From positions 2,170,001 to 2,234,000 of the forward strand of contig NZ_CP157940.1 in NCBI RefSeq assembly GCF_040207125.1: DNA of 64,000 bases, in the 5' to 3' direction. Below the pieces are notes generated by a model. It was not told the origin of the DNA. It saw only the letters and a list, made by a program, of their open reading frames with translations, and ran no database searches. How positions within the stretch are numbered: the stretch's first letter is position 1; every line of letters begins with the position of its first letter. Origin of the DNA: Lacrimispora sp. BS-2. GTDB lineage: Bacteria; Bacillota; Clostridia; Lachnospirales; Lachnospiraceae. The position numbers and the translations under genes were made by a program. Positions 9,375-17,984 of the stretch are shown here, in pieces.

Positions 9375-10922
9375 TTATAACAGCTTTTCAAATTCATTTT
9401 TTACATTTTCTACATCAAAACCAATGATTACCTGTATTGCTTTCCCTTTGCGGACAACGCCTTTTGCATTATATTTCTTAAAATCCTCATCTGCTGCAAC
9501 AAGGCTTTCCTCTTTCACACTGAGACGTAATCTTGTCATACAATTTGTAACGCTTTCGATATTTTCCCTGCCTCCTAAAGCCTGTAAAAAGCCAACCGCT
9601 TCGTCATGGAAAACACTGGATGCAGATCCGGTCTGCTTTGCCGGCTCAACTTCATTGCTCATATCTTTCTCTCTGCCGGGAGTCATAATATTGAATTTCT
9701 TTATGGCCCAGTAAAATACCACAAAATAGATTACAGAGAAGATCAAACCGATCACAATATGAGTAATGACTTCTCCCATATGATTCTTCATCATCGGCAT
9801 CCAATTGTAGGTGATATAATCCATGAGCCCTCCGCCTTGATAACCTACGACACCAAACATGTACAAAACAGTCGAAAGCAAAGCAGCAAGAACTGCACCT
9901 ACCGCAAACAGCATGGGGGATATAAATAAGAATGTAAACTCAATTGGCTCAGTAATACCGCATAATACAGCAGGTATCGCAGCAGAAATCAGCATCGCTG
10001 CAACTTTCTTTCTATTTTCCGGACGGGCCGTTTTATACATGGCCAGCGCTATGGCAGGCATTCCCCAGACGGCACAGTTTCCATATAATGCAAATCCACC
10101 GGTAGGAAACAATTCCTTTAAGGGAGCTGTGGAAGCAGCGTATTCATTTACATGGGCCATCCAGTGTGTCCAGTTACCGTCTGCTATGACTGCTGGACCT
10201 AAATCAAACGGCGTCCATAAAAAATGATGCAAGCCGGTAGGAAGGGTAATGCGCTCTAAAAAGGTAAACAGGAATACACCAAGATTACCGGATTTTGATA
10301 AGAACTCCTGCAATCCTAAAATAGCGGATTGGACACCGGGCCATATAAAGCATACTGCAAAGGACATTGGAATCATGAAAACAAAACCAATAATAACGAT
10401 TAAAGCGGAACCTTGAAAAGAGCTTACTACGCTTGGAAGTTTCTTATCATACCAGCAGTTGTGAATCCATACGGCAATTGCAGCAATCATAATGGCCCCA
10501 ATAACGCTCATATCCATTGTTTTAATTCCTGCGACCATTGCAAGTCCGCTTGTTCCGCCTATTTCCTGAGCGAAATCTACATGGAACATTGTATCGCCAA
10601 AGAATGTAAGCAGAGACTGAATAAAGTAATTAAAGATAATATAAATTACAAAAGATTCCATCGCCGCACGGCCTGCTGCCTTTTTTGCCAGGCCAATGGG
10701 CAATGAAATTACAAATAACAATGGAAGCTGATTAAAAATTGCATATCCCCCATCATACATCATGGACCAGAATCTATACCAGGTCGTAGTGTCTGCTGCT
10801 AAAGCCCCCATAATATCTGCATTCATGAAAATGGTCGAGAATCCGATGATAATACCGGCAAATGGCATAAGCATTACGGGTGCCATCATCGCTCCTCCAA
10901 ACCTCTGCAGTTTCTCCATCAT
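9375..10922 (-). CDS. PTS alpha-glucoside-type EIICB permease
   Basis: The 515-residue protein starts with a glucose-superfamily EIIC domain (residues 1 to about 410, about ten membrane segments; MMAPVMLMPFAGIIIGFS, GITEPIEFTFLFI) and ends with an EIIB domain (about 435-515) carrying the phosphorylated Cys in ESVTNCMTRLRLSV. No EIIA domain is attached or encoded nearby, so a glucose-type EIIA from elsewhere must serve it, as for many alpha-glucoside permeases. It precedes the GH4 enzyme in one operon. A 14-bp palindrome lies 29 bp upstream of the start. Similar proteins are named MalP, AglA or GlvC; which sugar is carried cannot be told from sequence. Confidence 0.9.
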   Translation of the reverse strand: MMEKLQRFGGAMMAPVMLMPFAGIIIGFSTIFMNADIMGALAADTTTWYRFWSMMYDGGYAIFNQLPLLFVISLPIGLAKKAAGRAAMESFVIYIIFNYFIQSLLTFFGDTMFHVDFAQEIGGTSGLAMVAGIKTMDMSVIGAIMIAAIAVWIHNCWYDKKLPSVVSSFQGSALIVIIGFVFMIPMSFAVCFIWPGVQSAILGLQEFLSKSGNLGVFLFTFLERITLPTGLHHFLWTPFDLGPAVIADGNWTHWMAHVNEYAASTAPLKELFPTGGFALYGNCAVWGMPAIALAMYKTARPENRKKVAAMLISAAIPAVLCGITEPIEFTFLFISPMLFAVGAVLAALLSTVLYMFGVVGYQGGGLMDYITYNWMPMMKNHMGEVITHIVIGLIFSVIYFVVFYWAIKKFNIMTPGREKDMSNEVEPAKQTGSASSVFHDEAVGFLQALGGRENIESVTNCMTRLRLSVKEESLVAADEDFKKYNAKGVVRKGKAIQVIIGFDVENVKNEFEKLL

Positions 10923-10950
10923 AATAATATCCTCCTATAGGTAAGTGTGA

Positions 10951-10964
10951 ATTTTCGCGAAAAT
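10951..10964. promoter_or_regulatory. 14-bp palindrome, candidate RpiR operator
   Basis: ATTTTCGCGAAAAT is a perfect palindrome located 29 bp before the permease start codon, downstream of where the promoter should be. RpiR/MurR regulators commonly bind AT-rich palindromes of this kind with GAAA/TTTC half-sites. Assignment to the local RpiR gene is inference. Confidence 0.5.
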
Positions 10965-10997
10965 CTTCATCCGTAAATAACATAGCATACCGGCATA

Positions 10998-11021
10998 TAA
11001 AAAAACAGCCCTGTAAGGGCT
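10998..11021 (-). terminator. Rho-independent terminator between radA and the PTS unit
   Basis: On the minus strand the stem AGCCCT/AGGGCT with a 3-nt loop is followed by GTTTTTTTATA. It lies about 120 bp beyond radA and before the PTS promoter, giving a second stop after the radA hairpin. Confidence 0.7.
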
Positions 11022-11099
11022 TTCGGCACAAGGTAAGAATATCTGTTATTTTTCCCATTTATGCGGGAAATTTCTCAATTACTTATAGAGTAACTAATA

Positions 11100-11143
11100 T
11101 TACCAAATAAAATAAGGGTGAAGCCCTCAAAATGGCTTCACCC
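11100..11143 (-). terminator. radA terminator overlapping its stop codon
   Basis: GGGTGAAGCC pairs with GGCTTCACCC across an 8-nt loop, followed by TTATTTTATTT on the minus strand. The upstream arm contains the last codons of radA, so the stop codon lies inside the hairpin. Confidence 0.8.
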
Positions 11144-12529
11144 CATAACCCTTACAATAGCCTCTCTTACATTCCCGACTCCAATCAGGCGCATCCCTTC
11201 CACCTTCCCCATCTTTCCCAGGGAAATTTCCGGCATTACGCAGGTATTAAATCCCAGCTTCTTCGCCTCATTCACTCTCTGCTGAGCCATGGACACGGCC
11301 CGCACCTCTCCTGCCAATCCCACTTCCCCGAAAATAATGGTTTTCGGATCCACGGCCTTGTCCTTCATGCTGGATACAATCGCCATAATAATGGCTAAGT
11401 CTAAAGCAGGCTCATTCATACGTAAGCCGCCAGTAATATTCACATAAGCATCAAAATGAGACAGGTCATAATGGCACCGTTTTTCCAAAACAGCCATCAA
11501 AAGGTTTACCCTGTTATAATCCGTACCTGCCGCAGTACGCCTGGGCATACCAAAGGCTGTTGGAGTAACAAGGGCCTGAACCTCCAAAAGCATGGGTCTG
11601 GTGCCTTCCATGGAACAGGCAACCACTGCACCGGAGGCATCCTCCGGCCTTCCGCTGAGCATGTATTCCGAAGGGTTCTTCACCTCGGAAAGCCCGCTCT
11701 CAACCATTTCAAAAACGCCGATCTCATTGGTGGACCCAAAACGGTTCTTCACTCCCCGGATGATCCGGTAAGAAGCGCTTCTGTCTCCTTCAAAATATAA
11801 AACTGTATCAACCATATGCTCTAAGACTCTGGGACCGGCCACCACACCTTCTTTTGTTACATGGCCGACGATGAATATGGCAATTCCCGCACCCTTGGCG
11901 ATCTGAAGCAGGATATTGGTAGATTCCCTTACCTGGCTGACACTTCCCGGGGCGGAAGAAATTTCTTCCCGGAACATGGTCTGTATGGAATCAATGATCA
12001 CCACATCCGGCTTTTCTTCCTCAATAGCACTTTCAATCAGCTCCAGTCCTGTTTCACAAAGGAATAATAAATCCCCCTTCACTTCCCCGATCCGGTTTGC
12101 CCGCAGCTTAATCTGTTTTAAGGATTCCTCTCCTGATATGTAAAGCACCTTTCTGCTGTCGGCTGCCAGGTTGCGGCATACCTGCAAAAGCAGCGTGGAT
12201 TTGCCAATGCCCGGATCACCGCCAACCAACACGAGAGAGCCTTTGACAACACCCCCGCCAAGAACCCGGTCCAGTTCCTCATATCCGGTTTTCATCCGGT
12301 CCTGCTCGTCTAATTGGATTTCAGACAACCGGGAAGGCCTGGCATTCATGAAATGATTTCCTGCAGTCGCTTTTCCACTGATTCCCCGCTTAGCCGCAGG
12401 TTCTTTTTTTCCGGCAGGCTCCTCCACAAACGTATTCCATTCCTTACAGGCCGGGCACTGCCCCAGCCATTTTGCCGATTCATATCCGCATTCCTTACAG
12501 AAGAATGCTGTTGTTTTCCCCTTTGCCAT
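11138..12529 (-). CDS. radA: DNA repair protein RadA
   Basis: RadA is a RecA-like ATPase that drives branch migration of recombination intermediates. The start ATG 12529 (MAKGKTTAFF) is chosen over a longer frame because GGAGG precedes it. The 463-residue protein shows the N-terminal zinc finger (CKECG...CPAC), Walker A GDPGIGKST, the RadA-specific KNRFG motif and a C-terminal Lon-like domain (ITGGLRMNEPALDLAI). Length and order are normal. In many Firmicutes radA lies near clpC and mcsAB, as it does here, separated by one unknown gene. Confidence 0.97.
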   Translation of the reverse strand: MAKGKTTAFFCKECGYESAKWLGQCPACKEWNTFVEEPAGKKEPAAKRGISGKATAGNHFMNARPSRLSEIQLDEQDRMKTGYEELDRVLGGGVVKGSLVLVGGDPGIGKSTLLLQVCRNLAADSRKVLYISGEESLKQIKLRANRIGEVKGDLLFLCETGLELIESAIEEEKPDVVIIDSIQTMFREEISSAPGSVSQVRESTNILLQIAKGAGIAIFIVGHVTKEGVVAGPRVLEHMVDTVLYFEGDRSASYRIIRGVKNRFGSTNEIGVFEMVESGLSEVKNPSEYMLSGRPEDASGAVVACSMEGTRPMLLEVQALVTPTAFGMPRRTAAGTDYNRVNLLMAVLEKRCHYDLSHFDAYVNITGGLRMNEPALDLAIIMAIVSSMKDKAVDPKTIIFGEVGLAGEVRAVSMAQQRVNEAKKLGFNTCVMPEISLGKMGKVEGMRLIGVGNVREAIVRVMG

Positions 12530-12545
12530 GGAATTCCCTCCTAAC

Positions 12546-12588
12546 GAAAAAATCTGGGCCCGGCTCTTCATAAAAGAGCCGAACCCAG
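12546..12588 (-). terminator. Rho-independent terminator after the 137-residue protein gene
   Basis: A long hairpin (CTGGG-CCGGCTCTT arm, 12554-12568, pairing with AAGAGCCG-ACCCAG) is followed on the minus strand by six T residues. It lies between the unknown gene and radA and partly overlaps the region just upstream of the radA ribosome site. Confidence 0.8.
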
Positions 12589-12600
12589 CTTTACATCCTG

Positions 12601-13014
12601 TTATCTTCGCTTGATCTTCACTGCTACAGGTGTTTCTTCATTCAGTTCTACGCTGATGGACAGCTTTCCGCTCATATTGGTTCTCATGCCTCCAACGGCA
12701 GCATCAGCCACAAACACCTCATATTCCGTATCCTCTGCCAGCTGAATGGTCAGCTGTGCATCCTTGTCACCTTCTACTAAAAATTCCACTCCGTCATTGG
12801 ATACGGTGAAATTCATGGCAGCGGTTCCCGGTACGGATTCATATACGAACATGCCGTTTCGTTCCAGCTTGGTTATTTCATAAAAGGTCTTTACTTTATA
12901 TAAATCACCATCGTGCTCAAAATCCTGTAATTTTGACTTTGTCTTTAATTTGTAATTACCAAAACTGATCGTTCCGTCTTGTTCTGTACGGATTAATTCT
13001 TCAATTACCGGCAT
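12601..13014 (-). CDS. Conserved 137-residue protein of unknown function
   Basis: ATG 13014 follows GGAGGGCAAACC. The product is soluble, with no signal or membrane segment, rich in beta-strand-like alternation (FGNYKLKTKSKLQDFEHDGD) and with a regular C-terminal half ending in KIKRR. Similar proteins in clostridial genomes sometimes carry the label endosialidase, but no catalytic sialidase motif is visible here and I do not adopt that name. It forms its own unit between clpC and radA with a strong terminator. Confidence 0.75.
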   Translation of the reverse strand: MPVIEELIRTEQDGTISFGNYKLKTKSKLQDFEHDGDLYKVKTFYEITKLERNGMFVYESVPGTAAMNFTVSNDGVEFLVEGDKDAQLTIQLAEDTEYEVFVADAAVGGMRTNMSGKLSISVELNEETPVAVKIKRR

Positions 13015-13115
13015 TGGTTTGCCCTCCTAGTATTTTGTTTACTTATCCTTTTTAAGGCGATGAACAAATGATTTCGCTTGTAGCTATTATACACGAATTG
13101 ATATGAAAAGGCTAG

Positions 13116-15566
13116 TTATTTCACCAGTTCCTTAACAGAAAATTTTAATCCGTCCTCACCTGCAGTCACAGCAACGTTATCCCCTGTTTTTACCGTTCCA
13201 TTTAAAATTTCTTCTGCCAGCTTATCCTCCAGGCAGTTCTGAATGGTACGCCTTAAGGGTCTTGCACCGTATTTCTCATCATATCCCTTATTGATCAGGT
13301 AATCCTTTGCATCCTCTTCGATTTCCAGGGTGATGCTCATCTGTTCTGATGTCCGCTTCATGATATCCTTTACCATGATCGTCACAATATCCTTCATGTG
13401 CGTCTTATTTAACGTATGGAATACGATGATCTCATCGATCCTGTTAATGAATTCAGGCTTGAACAAACGCTTTACTTCTTCCATTACCCGGTCCTTCATG
13501 ATTTTATAATCAGCCTTTTCATCTGAAACCGCACCAAAGCCCAGACGTTTTGGAGATATGATGTTCTCCGCTCCTGCATTGGAGGTCATGATGATAATGG
13601 TATTCTTAAAATCAATCTTCCGGCCCTGGGCATCTGTAATATGACCGTCATCAAGCACCTGGAGCAGAATATTGAACACATCAGGATGGGCCTTTTCAAT
13701 CTCATCAAACAATATGACAGAATAGGGATTCCTGCGGACCTTTTCACTTAGCTGTCCGCCCTCGTCATAACCTACGTATCCTGGCGGTGAGCCAATCATC
13801 TTGGAAACGCTGTGCTTTTCCATATACTCAGACATGTCTACCCGGATCAGGGCGTTTTCCGTACCGAACATGGCTTCTGAGAGGGCCTTGGATAACTCGG
13901 TTTTTCCCACGCCCGTAGGCCCTAAAAACAGGAAGGAGCCAATGGGGCGCTTAGGATCCTTAAGTCCCACTCTTCCCCGCCGTATGGCCTTTGAAACAGC
14001 GGTAACCGCTTCCTCCTGGCCGATTACCCTCTCATGAAGGATATTTTCCAGATTGCAGAGGCGTTCGCTCTCTCCCTCTTCCAGCTTTCTTACAGGGATC
14101 TTAGTCCAGCTTGATACCACATCAGCGATCTCTCCCTCATCGACTATAAGGTTTTTTGAGGTTTTTTCCTTCTGCCAGCGCTCCCGGATCTTTTCTATCT
14201 TTTCCCGCTTCTTTTCCTGTTTTTTCTTAATGGTTCCAGCCTTTTCATAGGCTTCGGCCTTAATGGCTGCTTCCTTCTGATCCTCCAGCAGTTCGATCTC
14301 AGCTTCCAGTTCCTTAATTTCTGCCGGTTCCACAAATGTGGTCAGGCGTACCTTGGAAGAAGCCTCATCAATGACATCAATGGCCTTATCCGGAAGGAAA
14401 CGGTCATTGATATACCTGGAAGACAGCTTTACCGCAGCCTTTATGGCATCTTCTGTAATGGTCACCTTGTGATGATCCTCATACCGTCCCTTAAGCCCTC
14501 TTAATATGCCGATAGCAGCTTCTTCGGAAGGCTCCTCCACCGTAACCGGCTGGAAACGCCGTTCCAGGGCAGAGTCCTTTTCAATATATTTACGGTATTC
14601 TTCAATGGTGGTGGCACCGATCAGCTGCAGTTCTCCTCTTGCCAGGGAAGGTTTTAATATATTGGAGGCGTCAATGGCTCCCTCCGCTCCGCCGGCACCG
14701 ATAATCGTATGGATCTCATCGATGAACAAAAGGACTTCCCCATCATCGATCACCTCGGCAATCACCTTTTTAATTCTCTCTTCAAATTCTCCCCTGTATT
14801 TGGAACCGGCCACCATGCCGGATAAATCCAGGGTCAGAAGCCTTTTATCTGCAATGGTTTCAGGTACATCACCTCCTGCTATCATCTGCGCCAGGCCTTC
14901 CACAACTGCTGTCTTACCCACTCCAGGCTCTCCGATGAGACATGGATTGTTCTTGGTTCTCCGGCTCAGTATCTGGATCAGCCGCTTGATCTCCGACTCT
15001 CTTCCAATGACCGGATCAAGCTTTCCCTGTACCGCAAGCTCCGTCAAATCCCTGCTGTAGCTGTCAAGAGTCGGTGTGCTCCCCTTTGCCTTTGGTGATT
15101 TCAATAACTCTTCTTTATTGGCAGGAGCATCCTCTCCCATAGCGGAAAGCACATCAATATAAAGCTTTTGAATGCTGATCCCAATGGTATTTAAAAGCCT
15201 GGAAGCGACGCAGTCATTGTCACGGATTATGGAAATGAGCAAATGTTCTGTACCGATTAAGTTTGCTTTAAACCGCACGGCTTCCCGGTAGCTGTTCTCA
15301 AGGACCCTTCTGGCACCAGGAGTATACCCTCCGTCTTCTTTCAGACGGACTGCCTGATCGGGAGCGATAAGCTGGCTGATCAGGTTTAAAACCTTATCCT
15401 CTTTTACCCCGTTCTCTTCCAGGACCCTGGCAGCCACTCCGCTGCCCTCTTCTAAAAGCCCCAGTAATAAGTGCTCCGTTCCCACATAGCTGTGGCCAAG
15501 ACGTTCCGCTGCCTGCACAGCCAGATTAATGGCTGTCTTGGCCTTTGTCGTAAATCTGTCTATCAT
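13116..15566 (-). CDS. clpC: ATP-dependent Clp protease ATPase subunit ClpC
   Basis: ClpC unfolds substrates for ClpP and, in Firmicutes, recognises phospho-arginine-marked proteins made by McsB. The 816-residue protein has two N-domain repeats (FTTKAKTAINLAVQAAERLG; from about 85 a second copy), AAA-1 with Walker A GEPGVGKTA, a coiled middle domain with a UVR motif (about residues 420-460), and AAA-2 with GPTGVGKTE and a C-terminal D2 domain. The start has AGGAGG upstream. It is the last gene of the GntR-mcsA-mcsB-clpC series; a strong hairpin separates it from mcsB. Confidence 0.97.
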   Translation of the reverse strand: MIDRFTTKAKTAINLAVQAAERLGHSYVGTEHLLLGLLEEGSGVAARVLEENGVKEDKVLNLISQLIAPDQAVRLKEDGGYTPGARRVLENSYREAVRFKANLIGTEHLLISIIRDNDCVASRLLNTIGISIQKLYIDVLSAMGEDAPANKEELLKSPKAKGSTPTLDSYSRDLTELAVQGKLDPVIGRESEIKRLIQILSRRTKNNPCLIGEPGVGKTAVVEGLAQMIAGGDVPETIADKRLLTLDLSGMVAGSKYRGEFEERIKKVIAEVIDDGEVLLFIDEIHTIIGAGGAEGAIDASNILKPSLARGELQLIGATTIEEYRKYIEKDSALERRFQPVTVEEPSEEAAIGILRGLKGRYEDHHKVTITEDAIKAAVKLSSRYINDRFLPDKAIDVIDEASSKVRLTTFVEPAEIKELEAEIELLEDQKEAAIKAEAYEKAGTIKKKQEKKREKIEKIRERWQKEKTSKNLIVDEGEIADVVSSWTKIPVRKLEEGESERLCNLENILHERVIGQEEAVTAVSKAIRRGRVGLKDPKRPIGSFLFLGPTGVGKTELSKALSEAMFGTENALIRVDMSEYMEKHSVSKMIGSPPGYVGYDEGGQLSEKVRRNPYSVILFDEIEKAHPDVFNILLQVLDDGHITDAQGRKIDFKNTIIIMTSNAGAENIISPKRLGFGAVSDEKADYKIMKDRVMEEVKRLFKPEFINRIDEIIVFHTLNKTHMKDIVTIMVKDIMKRTSEQMSITLEIEEDAKDYLINKGYDEKYGARPLRRTIQNCLEDKLAEEILNGTVKTGDNVAVTAGEDGLKFSVKELVK

Positions 15567-15598
15567 AAATGCAATCCTCCTGTCATTTTAATTTACGC

Positions 15599-15647
15599 GG
15601 GCAGCAAGCCGGACGAACATGGCTGCATGTTCATTCGGCGGCTGCCC
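15599..15647 (-). promoter_or_regulatory. Strong hairpin between mcsB and clpC
   Basis: The 114-bp gap between mcsB and clpC holds a near-perfect stem: GGGCAGC/GCTGCCC at the base and TGAACATG/CATGTTC nearer the loop. No T-tract follows, so it is more likely an RNA-processing, stability or partial attenuation element than a full terminator. Confidence 0.6.
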
Positions 15648-15680
15648 CGATAGCAGTAAAAAACCCTTAAACCGTGTTTC

Positions 15681-16721
15681 TTACAGCTCCGGTAATTCCT
15701 TCCGGATAAATTCCGCCCTGGCTCCATCCAGTTCTTCCTTGTTTAATGGACGGTCTGAAAGCTTCTGTAAATTCGCCGGCTGGATTCCAAGCATCAGGCG
15801 GTAGACGGAAAAATCTTCCTCCGTATGGATCAGGCCGTCTGCCAGTCCTGCCATGATCTGTGATAGGAAAATCATGGCGTCCCGGGAAGTCAGCCTTCTG
15901 GAGTATTTTAATACCCCATAGGATTTGTATACCTCATCTTCTCTCTCACCTCTGTGCCTCTGGAGAGAAAGCTTTCTTACCTGAAGCTCCTGGTTGGTCA
16001 GCTGAATGGCTGCCTTTGTAACCGTATCTAAGATCTCCCGCTCCGTCTGGCCCAAAGTCTTCTGGTTTGATATCTCATAAAGGGAGCCAAAGTTCTCATC
16101 CCTTTCCCCATGAACACCCCGGATGGAAGCCCCGAACCGGCCCATATCACTGATAAGGCCCTGGAACTTTCTTCCCTGGGACAGCATGGGAAGGTGCACC
16201 ACCACCGATGCCCTTAAACCGGTCCCCATATTGGTGGGAAAGGAGGTGAGATAACCGTAACGGTCATCAAATGCATATGCAAACCGTTCATTGATATAAT
16301 CATCAATTCTGTCCGCCCTTTCCCAAAGTTCTTCCAGATGAAGTCCCATCTGGAGAAGCTGGATCCGGATGTGGTCATCGCAGTTAAGTACAATGCCTGT
16401 ATCTTCATTCTCGGAAATAAGAATGCCGGCAGGCTTCTTATTGGAAACGGCTGCCGAATTAAGGACCCTCCGCTCTTTAAGAGCCGTCCGGTCCAGTTCT
16501 TCCAACTCCCCAAGCATGGCAAACTCAAAATTCTTTCCTTCTGCCTTGCCTAAATCCTTTAAGCCAAACTCCAGTCTGTGGACCATCTCGCTGCTTTCCT
16601 TTTCATCAAGGGCTGCTGGAAACCGGTAATCCTGCCAGTTCCTGACCAGGCGGATCCGGCTGCTTATTACTCCAGGCCGACCAGTGTCCTTCTGTTCAAA
16701 CCATCTAAGCATCTGTCTCAT
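15681..16721 (-). CDS. mcsB: Protein-arginine kinase McsB (active-site Cys replaced)
   Basis: McsB phosphorylates arginines on proteins to mark them for ClpCP. The 346-residue product aligns over its whole length with the ATP:guanido phosphotransferase fold: VISSRIRLVRNW near the start and TNMGTGLRASVVVHLP in the core. In McsB of Bacillus/Geobacillus and in arginine kinases the last motif is preceded by a catalytic-site Cys (CPTN). Here codon 161 is TTT, giving SFPTN. The rest of the core is intact. Whether kinase activity remains is open. The gene overlaps mcsA by 17 bp and is followed by clpC, fixing its identity. Confidence 0.93.
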   Translation of the reverse strand: MRQMLRWFEQKDTGRPGVISSRIRLVRNWQDYRFPAALDEKESSEMVHRLEFGLKDLGKAEGKNFEFAMLGELEELDRTALKERRVLNSAAVSNKKPAGILISENEDTGIVLNCDDHIRIQLLQMGLHLEELWERADRIDDYINERFAYAFDDRYGYLTSFPTNMGTGLRASVVVHLPMLSQGRKFQGLISDMGRFGASIRGVHGERDENFGSLYEISNQKTLGQTEREILDTVTKAAIQLTNQELQVRKLSLQRHRGEREDEVYKSYGVLKYSRRLTSRDAMIFLSQIMAGLADGLIHTEEDFSVYRLMLGIQPANLQKLSDRPLNKEELDGARAEFIRKELPEL

Positions 16722-17322
16722 TTCCTTTCTTCAGCTCTCTTATCTTATCGCGGCATACGGCTGCCATCTCGTAATCCTCAAAGCGCAGGGCTTCCTTTAA
16801 TTTGGCATCCCACTGAAAGATTTCCTCACGGTTGCCCACGCTTTTGGGGTGCAACGGCATGCCCTCAGAATGGCCGTCCTGAAAGCCGGAAGCAGTGTCT
16901 CCTTCTTCCCCTGTTCCCAGTCTTATGTTCATGTAGTCCTGCCTCTGGTAAACCGGTGTTTTTCCCGTATGGATGAGATTTCCATGAAGCTGCTTTAAGC
17001 TCTCTTCCATCAGAGGGCCGAACACACTGTAACAATCTGCACAGCCGAATCTGCTGTCTCTGACAAATTCATCGTACCCGGTTCCGCAGGTCGGGCACAT
17101 GATCTGATGGAGCTTATCCGGCTCCTGATCTGTATCTTCTATTCCCAAAAGACCGGAAAGCAGTTTTCCTAAGGGAAACTCTCCGTCAAAAATAGCTGCG
17201 TACACGCCAAAATCCATCTCTTTTGCGCACTGGGCACAAAAATGATGCTCTTTCCTTGTCCCATTTACAACTTCTGTATATTGTATATTTGCTTCGCGAA
17301 TTTTACATCTTTCACATAACAT
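16705..17322 (-). CDS. mcsA: McsA-type zinc-finger activator of McsB
   Basis: McsA stimulates McsB kinase and, with it, delivers substrates to ClpC. The 205-residue protein has four CxxC motifs: MLCERC, HFCAQC, CPTC and CADC (pairs near residues 3-6, 29-32, 80-83 and 99-102), forming two zinc-binding modules. A C-terminal UVR motif (LKEALRFEDYEMAAVCRDKI) is also present. The middle linker is somewhat longer than in Bacillus. It follows the GntR gene by 22 bp and overlaps mcsB. Confidence 0.93.
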   Translation of the reverse strand: MLCERCKIREANIQYTEVVNGTRKEHHFCAQCAKEMDFGVYAAIFDGEFPLGKLLSGLLGIEDTDQEPDKLHQIMCPTCGTGYDEFVRDSRFGCADCYSVFGPLMEESLKQLHGNLIHTGKTPVYQRQDYMNIRLGTGEEGDTASGFQDGHSEGMPLHPKSVGNREEIFQWDAKLKEALRFEDYEMAAVCRDKIRELKKGNETDA

Positions 17323-17344
17323 AATGAACCTCCAATCCAGTGAA

Positions 17345-17731
17345 TCACTCTTCCCTCTGGCCCCTTAAAAATGACTGGAATATTTCATCAACCAGCTGGT
17401 GAACCTCTTCACATGATACATTTTTACAGACTCCTCTGGCAAGCACAACTCCTAAATCTTTGCGCATTTCATCAAGGACCTGGATTTTATCCACGTCCAG
17501 GGACACTACGGCCCCTTTACGGCGGTCCAGCTTGACGAACCCTTCCTGTTTCAGCACAGAGTACGCCTTATTTACCGTATGCATATTAATACCTATGTTG
17601 TCGGCCATCTGGCGCACGGAAGGCAGGGGGTCACCTTCTCTTATACTTTCAGTGGCGATTCCTATGATTATCTGGTTCCGAAGCTGGATATATATGGCTT
17701 CATCACTGTTAAAATCAATTTGTAAAAACAT
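17345..17731 (-). CDS. YtrA-type GntR transcriptional regulator heading the mcsA-mcsB-clpC operon
   Basis: The start ATG 17731 gives MFLQIDFNSDEAIYIQLRNQ, the usual beginning of short YtrA-subfamily GntR regulators; a longer frame lacks support. The 128-residue protein has a winged helix (REGDPLPSVRQMADNIGINM, then HTVNKAYSVLKQEGFV) and a short C-terminal helical dimerisation part, with no ligand domain. In Bacillus the first gene of this operon is ctsR; no CtsR-like protein is encoded here. The gene sits directly behind a consensus promoter, followed by a TATAAC direct repeat that may be its own operator. It may be the operon's regulator; its signal is unknown. Confidence 0.9.
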   Translation of the reverse strand: MFLQIDFNSDEAIYIQLRNQIIIGIATESIREGDPLPSVRQMADNIGINMHTVNKAYSVLKQEGFVKLDRRKGAVVSLDVDKIQVLDEMRKDLGVVLARGVCKNVSCEEVHQLVDEIFQSFLRGQREE

Positions 17732-17748
17732 ATTTTCACCATCTTTCG

Positions 17749-17794
17749 TTATATCTGTTATACACATAATAGCACAACCCATTGCCTTTTTCAA
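17749..17794 (-). promoter_or_regulatory. Sigma-A promoter of the GntR-mcsA-mcsB-clpC operon
   Basis: On the minus strand TTGAAA (17789-17794) and TATTAT (17766-17771) are spaced by 17 bp, close to the consensus. Just downstream the start region carries TATAAC-AGA-TATAAC (about 17750-17764), a direct repeat well placed for a repressor. No GGTCAAA-type CtsR heptads are seen. Confidence 0.75.
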
Positions 17795-17928
17795 CATAAA
17801 AAATCAATTGGCATCATTCCCCTTTTTAAACGTTGCATGGGATCCGTCCTGCTGGTCATTATATGGTCAGATTTCTTAAAATATAAATTGATTTTTTCTA
17901 CCGGTTCCTTATGATAAAAGCCTATAAC

Positions 17929-17954
17929 GAAAGCACCTTCATTCAGGTGCTTTC
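17929..17954 (-). terminator. Terminator-like hairpin after the cohesin gene
   Basis: GAAAGCACC/GGTGCTTTC with an 8-nt loop lies 30 bp beyond the cohesin stop. On the minus strand it is followed by GTTAT, a weak T-tract, so efficiency is uncertain. Confidence 0.55.
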
Positions 17955-17984
17955 ATCACTGTCATTCTAATTGTTTACAATTCT

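Noticed and set aside
12601..13014. Endosialidase label for the 137-residue protein
   Set aside because: The protein is far too short and has no catalytic sialidase motif; such labels on this kind of protein appear to be inherited annotation.
14506..15060. 184-codon plus-strand frame inside clpC
   Set aside because: It is antisense to the conserved AAA-1 domain of ClpC and has no ribosome site or recognisable domain.
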